Positions 1 to 7,892 of a stretch of 64,000 nt of DNA are shown here, in pieces; position 1 is the first letter of the stretch; each line of letters starts with the position of its first letter. The notes under the pieces were generated by a model. That model saw only the letters and a program-made list of their open reading frames with translations, did no database searches and had not been told where the DNA came from. This DNA is from Halomonas sp. THAF5a. Lineage in GTDB: Bacteria; Pseudomonadota; Gammaproteobacteria; Pseudomonadales; Halomonadaceae. The translations under genes were made by a program, and so were the position numbers. Location of the stretch: the NCBI RefSeq assembly GCF_009363755.1, contig NZ_CP045417.1, positions 806,001 through 870,000 on the forward strand, given 5' to 3'.

Positions 1-48
1 GGATGCGCTGGTGCGGCGCCGGACGGCCGCCCGGCGAGCGGTCTCGGT

Positions 49-1992
49 CTAGTCCGTCTCTGCCTCATCCTTGCCCGGGGGCGGCGGGAAGCGCACGTCG
101 AACCCCCTGGCGTCGAGCTGGCGGATGTCGCTGGGGCGGCCCTCGGCGTCGAGCTCCACCAGGCCGATGCCGGCGCCGTTCCAGAGCCTTTCCCCCGCCT
201 TGGCCCGATCGGGGTCGCGCGGCGAGACCACCATGCGGCGACGCTGGGTGAGCCAGTTGAGCGGCGAGCGTGGCGCATAGAGCCAGCGGTTCAGTCGGTC
301 GAACCAGTCGAGCAGGGTGTCGGGGAAGGCGTTCTTCACGCCGCTGGAGGTGATCTGCCAGAGTCTCGGCCCCTCGCGGCGATGGCGGATGTGGATGTCG
401 TAGGCGAAGGAGTAGTGCACGTCGCCGGAGAGGATCACGTAGTGGCCCGGGGTGCGGGAGTGGCGGAAGATGTTCATCATCACGCTCGCCGCGCCGCGGT
501 GGGCCATCCAGTTCTCGGCATCCACCAGCAGTGGCCGGCCGGCCAGGGTGAAGAGCCGCTGGATGGTCTCGATCAGCTTGACGCCGAACATCGGCGCCGG
601 CGAGACGATCACCACCGACGCCGCCCCCATCACGTTCTGCTGGAGCTCCGAGAGCGCCTCCCAGTCCATCAGGCCGGAAGGGCGGGTGGGGCTTCGCTCG
701 CTGCGCCAGCGCCGGGTGCGGGTGTCGAGGATCACGAGCTTCGGGTCGCCCTCGACCTCGACCTCCCAGCCCTGGAAGCGCAGCAGCCGCTCGAGCACCG
801 CATCCTGCTCCCCGGCGGGCAGCCAGCCCGCCTGGTCGGCGGCGCGCTCGAGCAGCGCGGCGGCGTCGTCGAGCGGCGCGGCCAGGCGTTCCGGGTCGTT
901 GCCCCAGCCCTGGCAGAGCAGGTAGGCGAGCAGGGCGTTGCCGATGATCCGCTTCGAGAAGGGGTGGCCGTAAGCGGTGCTTTCCCAGTCCGCGGTGAGG
1001 TTCCAGTCGTCGGTGATGTCGTGGTCGTCGAAGATCATCAGCGAGGGCAGGTGGGCCATCACCCGGGCGGCGGCGGGCAGGCCCGCGGCGAAGCGCTCGA
1101 TCACCGCCCGCTCGGCACGAAAGCGTTCGGCGTGCGTCTCGTCCAGCGCCGGCGCCTCGAGGTTCACCAGGCGCCACGGGGTCGGCGACCAGGCGAGCAG
1201 GTACAAGGCGATCACCTCGGCGAAGCTCATCAGGTGGTTGTGGGCGTTGGCCGAGGTGAACACCGGCTTGCGCGCCCCGCCGAAGAAGCCTTTGCGCACC
1301 TTCTCGCTGCTCTCGGCCTCGGGCAGCAGCGCCTCGCGGCGATAGTAGCTCGCGGGGTCGGCGTAGAGCGCCTGGCTGTCGGCCACGGTGGCGCCCTCCA
1401 GGGTCTCGTCGAAGAGCCCCAGGCGACGGATCAGGGCATGGATGGCGACCAGCATCGGGCCGGCCACGTCGTCGGTGTAGACCTGGTCGCCGGTCATCAG
1501 CAGCCAGGCCGGCCAGGCCTCGGGCGAATCACGGCGCTCGGCGAGCCAGGCGTCGGCGCGCACCAGGCCGTCCGCGCCCTCGTGATGGGGGCGCCGGCAG
1601 GAGCCGTGCATCAGCCGGCCGTGGCGCTCGGCGAGCACGAAGCTGGGGTGCGTGGCGCCCTCGTGCAGCAGGTGGGGCGCCCAGTCCGCTATGCCGGTCG
1701 AGCCCGCCTCGCCGGGGAGCTTCAGGTCGTAGTCGATGCGCACGCCCCGGGGCAGGGGCGTGTCGAGGCGGACGTCGATCAGGTGCAGCCAGGCATCGCG
1801 CCCCAGCGGCAGCCGCCGCAGGCGCGAATCGTTGAGCGTCAGCCGGCGCGGCGTGTGCCCGACCGGGTGCAGCATCAGGCTCGGTGCGAGGGGTCGCGAG
1901 CCCACCAGCCAGATCACCAGGCGCTCCGCGCTCAGGCGACGCAGGATGGGGCCGGCGAGGACCTCGGGCAGGGGGGCGGTGTCGGAGGGCAT
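49..1992 (-). CDS. PhoD-like metallophosphatase family protein
   Basis: Predicted 647-residue phosphoesterase of the PhoD/alkaline phosphatase D superfamily. Visible metal-site motifs are GDQVYTDD near residue 165, DDHDITDDWN near 320 and SGDVHYSF near 520, in the order expected for a two-metal calcineurin-like fold. I see no signal peptide, so it is probably cytoplasmic, unlike the secreted Bacillus PhoD; the substrate cannot be read from sequence. The start at 1992 is preferred because AAAGGA lies five bases upstream; an ATG five codons earlier (2007) has no ribosome site. It stands alone, divergent from the NnrU-like gene. Confidence 0.85.
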   Translation of the reverse strand: MPSDTAPLPEVLAGPILRRLSAERLVIWLVGSRPLAPSLMLHPVGHTPRRLTLNDSRLRRLPLGRDAWLHLIDVRLDTPLPRGVRIDYDLKLPGEAGSTGIADWAPHLLHEGATHPSFVLAERHGRLMHGSCRRPHHEGADGLVRADAWLAERRDSPEAWPAWLLMTGDQVYTDDVAGPMLVAIHALIRRLGLFDETLEGATVADSQALYADPASYYRREALLPEAESSEKVRKGFFGGARKPVFTSANAHNHLMSFAEVIALYLLAWSPTPWRLVNLEAPALDETHAERFRAERAVIERFAAGLPAAARVMAHLPSLMIFDDHDITDDWNLTADWESTAYGHPFSKRIIGNALLAYLLCQGWGNDPERLAAPLDDAAALLERAADQAGWLPAGEQDAVLERLLRFQGWEVEVEGDPKLVILDTRTRRWRSERSPTRPSGLMDWEALSELQQNVMGAASVVIVSPAPMFGVKLIETIQRLFTLAGRPLLVDAENWMAHRGAASVMMNIFRHSRTPGHYVILSGDVHYSFAYDIHIRHRREGPRLWQITSSGVKNAFPDTLLDWFDRLNRWLYAPRSPLNWLTQRRRMVVSPRDPDRAKAGERLWNGAGIGLVELDAEGRPSDIRQLDARGFDVRFPPPPGKDEAETD

Positions 1993-2112
1993 GACAGTCC
2001 TTTGCATCGATGAGCCGTGGCGGCCGAGTTCTCTGGTCGTGGTCGAGTCAACCGACTAGGCTGGCGGCGACAAGGTTCCCCTTGTTCCCTTCCCTCGATG
2101 GAGACCCCGACC

Positions 2113-2679
2113 ATGATCGTGATGCTGCTCGGCCTGCTGATCTTTCTCGGGACGCACTCGGTGCGCCTCCTGGCCGACGACTGGCGAAGCGCCCGGATCC
2201 AGCAGGTGGGCGCGCTGCCCTGGAAGGCGGCCTACTCGGCGGTCTCGCTCCTCGGCCTGGCCCTCGTGATCTGGGGCTACGGCCAGACCCGCCTGGACCC
2301 GGTGTGGGTCTGGCAGCCGCCGCTGGGCCTTCGCCATGCCGTCGCGCTGCTCATGATACCCGCCTTCGTGCTGCTGGTGGCGGCCTATGTGCCGCGCAAC
2401 CACCTCAAGACGAGGCTCGGCCATCCGATGATCCTGGCGGTCAAGCTGTGGGCCTTTTCCCACCTGCTGGCCAACGGCCGGCTGTCGGAAATCGTGCTGT
2501 TCGGCGCCTTCCTGCTCTGGGCGGTGGCCGACTTCCGCGCGGCGCGTCGTCGTCCCCGGCCACCGATCGCCGCCCCGAGCGCGCTCGGCACCGCGGCCAC
2601 GGTGGCGATCGGCCTGGTCGCCTACGGGATCTTCGCTCTCTCCTTGCACGCCTGGCTGATCGGCGTGCCGGTAATCTGA
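2113..2679 (+). CDS. NnrU family membrane protein
   Basis: 188-residue integral membrane protein with five or six hydrophobic segments. It has the family's N-terminal GTHSVRLLADDWR motif and a YVPRNHLKTRLGHPMILAVKLW core with conserved histidines. NnrU was first named in denitrifiers, near nitric oxide reductase genes; its biochemical role is unresolved, though related domains occur in carotenoid isomerase-associated proteins. The ATG at 2113 is chosen because GGAG lies about nine bases upstream; an in-frame ATG at 2098 lacks one. No denitrification genes are adjacent, so a nitrogen oxide role is not supported by context. Confidence 0.85.
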   Translation: MIVMLLGLLIFLGTHSVRLLADDWRSARIQQVGALPWKAAYSAVSLLGLALVIWGYGQTRLDPVWVWQPPLGLRHAVALLMIPAFVLLVAAYVPRNHLKTRLGHPMILAVKLWAFSHLLANGRLSEIVLFGAFLLWAVADFRAARRRPRPPIAAPSALGTAATVAIGLVAYGIFALSLHAWLIGVPVI

Positions 2680-2760
2680 TCCTGCCGGATCGGCCTCCAT
2701 CGCGGCGTCATCTTCTTATCATCGTTCTCTCACTTTCTCGTCACGCGGTGAAAATAAGGT

Positions 2761-2789
2761 TTGACCTGCCCTCGCTGAGGGCGCACTAT
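2761..2789 (+). promoter_or_regulatory. Candidate sigma-70 promoter for the cold-shock gene
   Basis: TTGACC (2761-2766) is followed after 17 bases by CACTAT (2784-2789). Start of transcription near 2797 would leave a leader of about 135 bases before the cold-shock ORF, the long untranslated leader typical of cspA-type mRNAs. The -10 match is moderate. Confidence 0.45.
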
Positions 2790-2931
2790 GCGTGCAGTTG
2801 GTTAGCAATTGGAACGTCCAAGCGGTCATCGAAAGCTCATAGCGTCGATTTCCCGGTGAAAGTTTCTTGTTTTACCCACTGCAACTCGGGTATTTCCCGG
2901 CACAATCTCACGCTATTCGAGGAATTCGATC

Positions 2932-3138
2932 ATGGCTACCGGTACCGTCAAGTGGTTCAACGACACCAAAGGCTTCGGCTTCATCTCTCCGGACGATAAC
3001 GGCGACGACCTGTTCGCCCACTTCTCCGAGATCCAGGCTGACGGCTTCAAGTCCCTGCAGGACGGTCAGAAGGTCTCCTTCGACGTCACCCAGGGCAAGA
3101 AAGGCCTCCAGGCTTCCAACATCAAGGCCCTCGACTGA
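2932..3138 (+). CDS. Cold-shock protein, CspA family
   Basis: 68-residue single cold-shock domain, the usual length. RNP1 (KGFGFISP) and RNP2 (DLFAHFSEI) are intact after the typical [11 protein letters not shown] start. It would bind single-stranded RNA/DNA as an RNA chaperone. A strong site, GAGG, precedes the ATG. Codon use is strongly biased to preferred codons (AAG, GAC, TTC), fitting high expression. The gene is monocistronic, with a long leader and an intrinsic terminator just downstream. Confidence 0.97.
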   Translation: MATGTVKWFNDTKGFGFISPDDNGDDLFAHFSEIQADGFKSLQDGQKVSFDVTQGKKGLQASNIKALD

Positions 3139-3180
3139 TCGTCGACCGACCGTGATGTGACTGCCTGACGGCAGTCGGAA

Positions 3181-3206
3181 AAGGCCCGCGAACGCGGGCC
3201 TTTTTG
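3181..3206 (+). terminator. Intrinsic terminator of the cold-shock gene
   Basis: GGCCCGCG and CGCGGGCC arms (3183-3190/3193-3200) are followed by TTTTT. A second small hairpin, GACTGC/GCAGTC, lies at 3159-3176 just upstream. Confidence 0.9.
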
Positions 3207-3227
3207 CGTGGGTGGTATCGCGATCTT

Positions 3228-3277
3228 TTATTCTGAAAACTTATTTCTAGATTTCCAAAAATAACTTTTTAGAATAA
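3228..3277. repeat. 50-bp AT-rich imperfect palindrome before the SLC13 gene
   Basis: Arms beginning TTATTCTGAAAAC on the left and ending CTTTTTAGAATAA on the right pair across nearly the whole element, with a few mismatches. It is far more AT-rich than its surroundings and ends 15 bases before the permease start. It could be an operator or a structured leader. Confidence 0.6.
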
Positions 3278-3292
3278 CTGGCGGCGGTCACA

Positions 3293-5095
3293 ATGAAGGT
3301 CGTTTCGTCGCGACCGGATCCTCCCATGCCGCTGGATGCCTGGCTTTCCCTGGCCATCGTCATCGCCGTCTTCCCGCTGATGGCCCTCTCCCGCGTCGGC
3401 CCCGACATCGTGCTGCTCGGTGCGGTGATCCTGCTGCTCACCCTCGGGGTGATCGAGCCGGCCCAGGCGCTGTCGGGCTTCTCGAGCACGGGGCTGTTCA
3501 CCGTGGCCTTCATGTATGTGCTGGTGACCAGCATCCGCGAGACCGGCGGCATCGACCTGATCCTACGCCACGTGCTGGGGCGGCCGCGCACCGAGGGCCG
3601 GGCGCTGCTGCGCCTGCTGCTGCCGGTCGCCTCGCTCAGCGCCCTGCTCAACAACACGCCGGTGGTGGCGACCTTCATCCCGGCGGTGCTGAGCTGGAGT
3701 CGCCGGGTCCGCGTGCCGGCGCACCGCCTGCTGATGCCGCTGAGCTTCGCCTCGATTCTCGGCGGCACCATCACCCTGTTCGGCACCAGCACCAATCTGG
3801 TGGTCCACGGCCTGCTGGTCGACCGCGACCCCTCCCTGGCCATGGGGCTGTTCGACATCGCCTGGGTCGGTGTGCCGGTGGCCGTGGTGGGGCTGCTCTA
3901 CTTGCGGCTACTGGCGCCGCGCCTGCTGCCGGCGCGGCGGGGCGCGGCCTCGGCCTTCGACAATCCCCGCGAGTTCACCATCGAGATGGAGGTGGCCCCC
4001 GAGGGGCCGCTGGTGGATCGCACGGTCGAGGAGGCCGGCCTGCGCCACCTGCAGGCGCTGTTCCTGGTCGAGATCGAGCGCGACGGCAACGTCGTCAGCG
4101 TGGTGGGGCCCGGCGAGCGCCTCAAGGGCGGCGACCGGCTGGTGTTCGCCGGGACCCGCGAGGGTGCCGTGGAGCTGCAGCAGATCCGCGGGCTCGTGCC
4201 GACCCGCCAGGGCGTCTCGAGCCTCGAGAAGGACTTCAAGGAGCGTCGACTGGTGGAGGCGGTGGTCTCCGGCCAGTGCCAGTTCATCGGCCGGCGCATC
4301 CGCGACGGCCACTTCCGCACCCTCTACGGGGCGGCGGTGCTGGCGGTCTGTCGCGGTGGCGAGCGGGTCGCCGGCAACCTCGGCCAGATCCGCCTGCAGC
4401 CCGCCGACGTTCTGCTGCTCGAGGCGCGCCCGCCCTTCATCGAGCGCCACCGCCAGTCCCGGGACTTCCTGCTGATCAGCACCGTCAACGGCGCCGCGCG
4501 CCCGGTCCACGAGAAGGCCTGGCTGGCCTGGGCCATCCTGGCGGGGGTGGTGGCGCTGGCGAGCCTCGGGGTGATGAGCCTGATGAAGGCCGCCATGCTC
4601 GGTGCGCTGCTGGCGCTGGCCACCGGCTGTTGCTCGGTCGGCGCGGCGCGGCGTGGGCTCGACACTCAGGTGCTGCTGACCATCGCCGCCTCCTTCGGGC
4701 TGGGGGCGGCCCTGGAGAGCTCGGGCGCCGCGGCCACGCTGGCCGGTCTGGCGCTGTCGCTCGCGGACGGCAATCCCTGGCTGCTGCTGGTGGGGAGCTA
4801 CCTGCTGGTGGCGCTGCTCACGGAGCTCGTCACCAACAACGCGGCCGTGGTGATCGCCTTCCCGGTGGTGATGGCCGGGGCCGAGAGCCTGGGGGTGAGC
4901 CCCATGCCCTTCGTGGTGGCGGTGATGTTCGCCGCCTCGGCGAGCTTCCTGACGCCGATCGGCTATCAGACCAACCTGATGGTCCATGGTCCAGGCGGCT
5001 ATCGCCTGGGCGACTTCCTGCGCCTCGGCGGCCCCCTGAACCTGCTCATCGCCCTGGTGGCGCTGACCCTGATCCCGTGGGTCTGGCCCTTCTGA
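3293..5095 (+). CDS. SLC13-type permease with central TrkA-C (RCK_C) domains
   Basis: 600-residue inner-membrane transporter of the ion transporter/DASS superfamily, a group moving sulfate, dicarboxylates or other anions, usually with sodium. Both halves carry the expected re-entrant motifs: NNTPVVATFIP and GTSTNLVVHG in the N-half, TNNAAVVIAFP and PIGYQTNLMVHGPGGY in the C-half. Between them, roughly residues 215-400, lies a soluble region that looks like two RCK_C modules (LVDRTVEEAGLRHLQALFLVEIER and a second copy), as in many bacterial SLC13 members. The substrate is not readable. The start may instead be the ATG at 3326 (MPLDAW); neither has a clear ribosome site. Confidence 0.88.
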   Translation: MKVVSSRPDPPMPLDAWLSLAIVIAVFPLMALSRVGPDIVLLGAVILLLTLGVIEPAQALSGFSSTGLFTVAFMYVLVTSIRETGGIDLILRHVLGRPRTEGRALLRLLLPVASLSALLNNTPVVATFIPAVLSWSRRVRVPAHRLLMPLSFASILGGTITLFGTSTNLVVHGLLVDRDPSLAMGLFDIAWVGVPVAVVGLLYLRLLAPRLLPARRGAASAFDNPREFTIEMEVAPEGPLVDRTVEEAGLRHLQALFLVEIERDGNVVSVVGPGERLKGGDRLVFAGTREGAVELQQIRGLVPTRQGVSSLEKDFKERRLVEAVVSGQCQFIGRRIRDGHFRTLYGAAVLAVCRGGERVAGNLGQIRLQPADVLLLEARPPFIERHRQSRDFLLISTVNGAARPVHEKAWLAWAILAGVVALASLGVMSLMKAAMLGALLALATGCCSVGAARRGLDTQVLLTIAASFGLGAALESSGAAATLAGLALSLADGNPWLLLVGSYLLVALLTELVTNNAAVVIAFPVVMAGAESLGVSPMPFVVAVMFAASASFLTPIGYQTNLMVHGPGGYRLGDFLRLGGPLNLLIALVALTLIPWVWPF

Positions 5096-5174
5096 GCGCG
5101 CTCGCCGCCGGGCGGCGTTTGCGGTAGGGTGTCGTCCTTCGACCGACCCGATTTCCGGCCCTGGAGGCGACTTC

Positions 5175-5843
5175 ATGAACCATCCCGGCGAACTGATCAT
5201 CGAGCCGAGGAACGGCCAGCCGGCCGATGCCTGCGTCATCATCCTGCACGGCCTGGGCGCCGACGGCCGTGACTTCGAGCCACTGGTGCCGGCGCTCTCC
5301 CTGCCCGACGATGCCGCGGTGCGCTTCATCCTGCCCCATGCGCCTCGCCTCCCGGTCACCGTCAACGGCGGGATGACCATGCCGGCCTGGTACGACATCA
5401 AGGAGATGAGCCTCGATCGCCAGATCGACGAGCCGCAGCTGCTGGCCTCCGCCGAGCGCATCCAGGCGATGCTGCGCGAGCAGATCGAGCACGGCATCGA
5501 CAGCCGCCGGATCATCCTGGCGGGCTTCTCCCAGGGCGGCGCGGTGGCCTACCAGGCGGCGCTCTCCTTCGAGGCGCCGCTGGGCGGCCTGCTGGCGCTC
5601 TCCACCTACTTCGCCACGGCGGACAGCGTGACCCTCGCCGAGGGCAACCGCACCCTGCCCATCGAGGTCCACCACGGCAGCTTCGACCCGGTGGTGCCCG
5701 AGTCGCTGGGCCGGGCCGGGTACGATCGCGTGCTCTCGCTCGGCTATCCGGCGCACTACCGCCGCTACCCGATGGCCCACGCGCTCTGCCCGCAGCAGAT
5801 CGGCGATATCGGCCGCTGGCTGGGCGAGCGTCTCGCGCGCTGA
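5175..5843 (+). CDS. Alpha/beta hydrolase, carboxylesterase/phospholipase family
   Basis: 222-residue cytoplasmic hydrolase of the EstB/acyl-protein thioesterase-like family. The nucleophile elbow is GFSQGG (Ser about residue 118). The acid is in HGSFDPVVP and the histidine in YPMAHALC. The N-terminal HGLGADGRDF oxyanion motif is typical, as is the length. It would hydrolyse short-chain esters or thioesters. A GGAGG site precedes the ATG. It lies 79 bases after the permease gene and may be cotranscribed. Confidence 0.9.
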   Translation: MNHPGELIIEPRNGQPADACVIILHGLGADGRDFEPLVPALSLPDDAAVRFILPHAPRLPVTVNGGMTMPAWYDIKEMSLDRQIDEPQLLASAERIQAMLREQIEHGIDSRRIILAGFSQGGAVAYQAALSFEAPLGGLLALSTYFATADSVTLAEGNRTLPIEVHHGSFDPVVPESLGRAGYDRVLSLGYPAHYRRYPMAHALCPQQIGDIGRWLGERLAR

Positions 5844-6047
5844 GCGGGCGCCGGCCATGCCCGATCGCGACGCCCGCCTGATGGCCGGCTGGCGATGCCG
5901 ATTCATCCGCCGAAGACCCTGGCTCGCCGCTCCGGCGTGCCGTCAGACCGAGCGGCATGTGGTCACGACCATCCTGGGCTAGGCTGTGTGAGGGAAGAAG
6001 GGCGCAAGATCCTTCATCGGCACGCGGGGACTCCCGGGGCGGTGGGC

Positions 6048-7388
6048 ATGGGACGCATCAAGGATCACTGGCGACACTGGGTGTCGTCCGGGCAACAACG
6101 GGCCTCGCTGGCCGCGTCGTTGCTGGACGGCTTCCCGGGCGTGGCGATGCTCGTCAATGGAGACGGCGTCATCCTCTATGTCAATCCGGGTTTCGAGCGC
6201 TACAGCGGTCACCCGGCGCACACGATGCTGGGCCGTCGCATCACCTGCCTGGACGTGGACCCGCTGCACGGCGATATCGGTCGTGCCCTGGCGCACAGTG
6301 TGACGCGACGTGCCGCCTGGCGCGGGGTGTTGACGTGTCGCCGGGCCGATGGGCGGGTCACCCACCAGCAAGGTGTCTTCCAGCCGCTGGAGACGCGCTC
6401 CGGGGATCCGCTGCGCCTGCTGGTGACCCTGCAGGACATTACCGCGCTGCACCGAGGCGCCGTCGACGATCATCACCGGCTCTCCGCCCTCCAGGACACG
6501 GTGGACCGGCTGCCCGGCGTGGTCTTCCAGCTTCGCCAGTCGGTGCGCGGCGATCTCGCGTTTTGCTACCTCAGTGCCGGACTCCAGGCGCTGGCGGGCC
6601 TGTCATCGCGGGACGCGATGGAGAGCGCCGAGACGCTGCTGGCGAGGATTTACGACGAGGATCGCCAGCGCCTCAACACCTCCCTGGCCCAGTCGGCGGT
6701 GAGCCTGGCGCCCTGGTCGCTGGAGTTCCGTCTCGCCCAGGGTGACGAGGTCCGCTGGCTCGAGGCGCGGGCCACGCCCCGGCGGCAGCGGGATGGCGAT
6801 ACCCTGTGGGACGGCGTGCTGCTGGACATCACGGCGCGCAAGGAGGAGGAGCAGCGTACCCAGACACTGGTCCGTACCGATATGCTCACCGGGGTGCTCA
6901 ATCGTCGCGCCTTCTTCGACTACGGCGAGGCCGTGCGGGCCCTGGCCGCGCGCCATGGGCGGTCGGTACCCCTGGCCATGCTCGATATCGATCACTTCAA
7001 GCGGCTCAACGATACCCACGGCCATGCCGCCGGCGACCTGGCCCTGCAGGCGTTCGCCACCACCTGTCGCGACTGCCTGCGCCCCTACGACCTCTTCGCG
7101 CGCATCGGCGGCGAGGAGTTTGCCGTCATGCTGGTGGATACCTCCCCGGAGGAGGCCCTGGGCGTGCTGGACCGCCTGCGCAGTGCGGTGGAGGCGCTCG
7201 AACTGGATGTGCAGGGCGCATGCCTGAGGGTCACGGTGAGCCTGGGGCTGGCGGTGATTCCCCCGCAGGGAAGCCTCGACTTCGCGCTCTCCCAGGCCGA
7301 TGCCGCGCTCTACCGCGCCAAGCGCGAGGGCCGCAACCGCCTCATCGTGGCGCCGGGCTATCCCACGGCCCCTGAACGCCTGCGTTGA
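6048..7388 (+). CDS. PAS-domain diguanylate cyclase (GGDEF)
   Basis: 446 residues. An N-terminal PAS fold (GVAMLVNGDGVILYVNPGFERYSGH) is followed by a second PAS/PAC-like segment (LSALQDTVDRLPGVVF to DITARKEEEQ). The C-terminal GGDEF domain has active-site GGEEF near residues 354-358, so it should make cyclic di-GMP from GTP. An inhibitory I-site RPYD lies exactly five residues before GGEEF, so product feedback inhibition is expected. No membrane segment is seen, so sensing is probably cytosolic. The start at 6048 (MGRIKDHW) is chosen because the upstream in-frame sequence is not domain-like; the ribosome site is weak. Confidence 0.88.
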   Translation: MGRIKDHWRHWVSSGQQRASLAASLLDGFPGVAMLVNGDGVILYVNPGFERYSGHPAHTMLGRRITCLDVDPLHGDIGRALAHSVTRRAAWRGVLTCRRADGRVTHQQGVFQPLETRSGDPLRLLVTLQDITALHRGAVDDHHRLSALQDTVDRLPGVVFQLRQSVRGDLAFCYLSAGLQALAGLSSRDAMESAETLLARIYDEDRQRLNTSLAQSAVSLAPWSLEFRLAQGDEVRWLEARATPRRQRDGDTLWDGVLLDITARKEEEQRTQTLVRTDMLTGVLNRRAFFDYGEAVRALAARHGRSVPLAMLDIDHFKRLNDTHGHAAGDLALQAFATTCRDCLRPYDLFARIGGEEFAVMLVDTSPEEALGVLDRLRSAVEALELDVQGACLRVTVSLGLAVIPPQGSLDFALSQADAALYRAKREGRNRLIVAPGYPTAPERLR

Positions 7389-7469
7389 TCGGTGGTCCGA
7401 CGGCTGGAGAAACCTCGCCGAGACCGGCAGGATGGGGATTCCCTACACCGCAACACGAGGAGCCATGCC

Positions 7470-7688
7470 ATGTCGCTATCGGAAGACTTTCGCCTTCCCG
7501 TCGCCTGCCCGAGTTGCGGCAGTCACCTGATGCGCGTCTCCAGCGTCAAGAATCCCGATGATCAGGTGCACTGCGCCTCCTGCCACCGCTTCGTCTGCCT
7601 GTGGCACGAGGCGCAGGCCGTCGTGAAGAAGGGGCCCGGCAGCGAGAGCGAGGCGCTGATCGAGAAGGCGGTGAACCGCGGCGCCTGA
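7470..7688 (+). CDS. Small zinc-ribbon protein
   Basis: 72-residue protein with two CxxC-type pairs, CPSCGSH and CASCH about 22 residues apart, forming a likely zinc ribbon. The tail is charged and helical. GAGGAG lies a few bases before the ATG at 7470. I do not recognise a named family; it could be a small nucleic-acid-binding or adaptor protein. It sits 81 bases after the diguanylate cyclase gene on the same strand. Confidence 0.7.
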   Translation: MSLSEDFRLPVACPSCGSHLMRVSSVKNPDDQVHCASCHRFVCLWHEAQAVVKKGPGSESEALIEKAVNRGA

Positions 7689-7738
7689 GGCGTTACCCAA
7701 GGGCGGAACATCGTCGGGGGAACGAGGCCAGCGCGTGG

Positions 7739-7843
7739 TCGACCATCGCCAGGCGAGCCATGGCGAGGCGCACCATCACCCGGCGTACTTTCTCCTGGCG
7801 TACTTTCTCTCGACGTACGTTCTCTCGACGTACCATCGGGAAG
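7739..7843. repeat. Seven degenerate 15-bp tandem repeats
   Basis: Units of exactly 15 bp start at 7739, 7754, 7769, 7784, 7799, 7814 and 7829. The clearest are CGTACTTTCTCCTGG, CGTACTTTCTCTCGA and CGTACGTTCTCTCGA; the outer ones follow CGnaCCATcnccaGG. The array lies between the zinc-ribbon gene and the convergent phoH gene. Its last unit runs into the phoH terminator hairpin. Confidence 0.8.
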
Positions 7844-7869
7844 GGCCGGGCCGTGAGGCGCCGGCCCTT
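7841..7869 (-). terminator. Hairpin downstream of the phoH gene
   Basis: Perfect 9-bp arms AAGGGCCGG and CCGGCCCTT are separated by 11 bases, 24 bases after the phoH stop. There is no clear U-run, so termination is probable but not certain. Confidence 0.6.
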
Positions 7870-7892
7870 CATCGTTTCCGGTCGTCGAGTGA

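Noticed and set aside
382..2013. Very long plus-strand frame opposite the PhoD-like gene
   Set aside because: Gly/Arg/Gln/Val-rich translation typical of antisense to high-GC genes; no domain, and the minus strand has clear catalytic motifs. The same reasoning removes many long frames across the window.
7693..7872. 59-residue basic repeat peptide on the minus strand
   Set aside because: It is made of the 15-bp tandem array and starts before a strong hairpin that probably terminates the phoH transcript; the ribosome site is weak. Kept only as a repeat finding.
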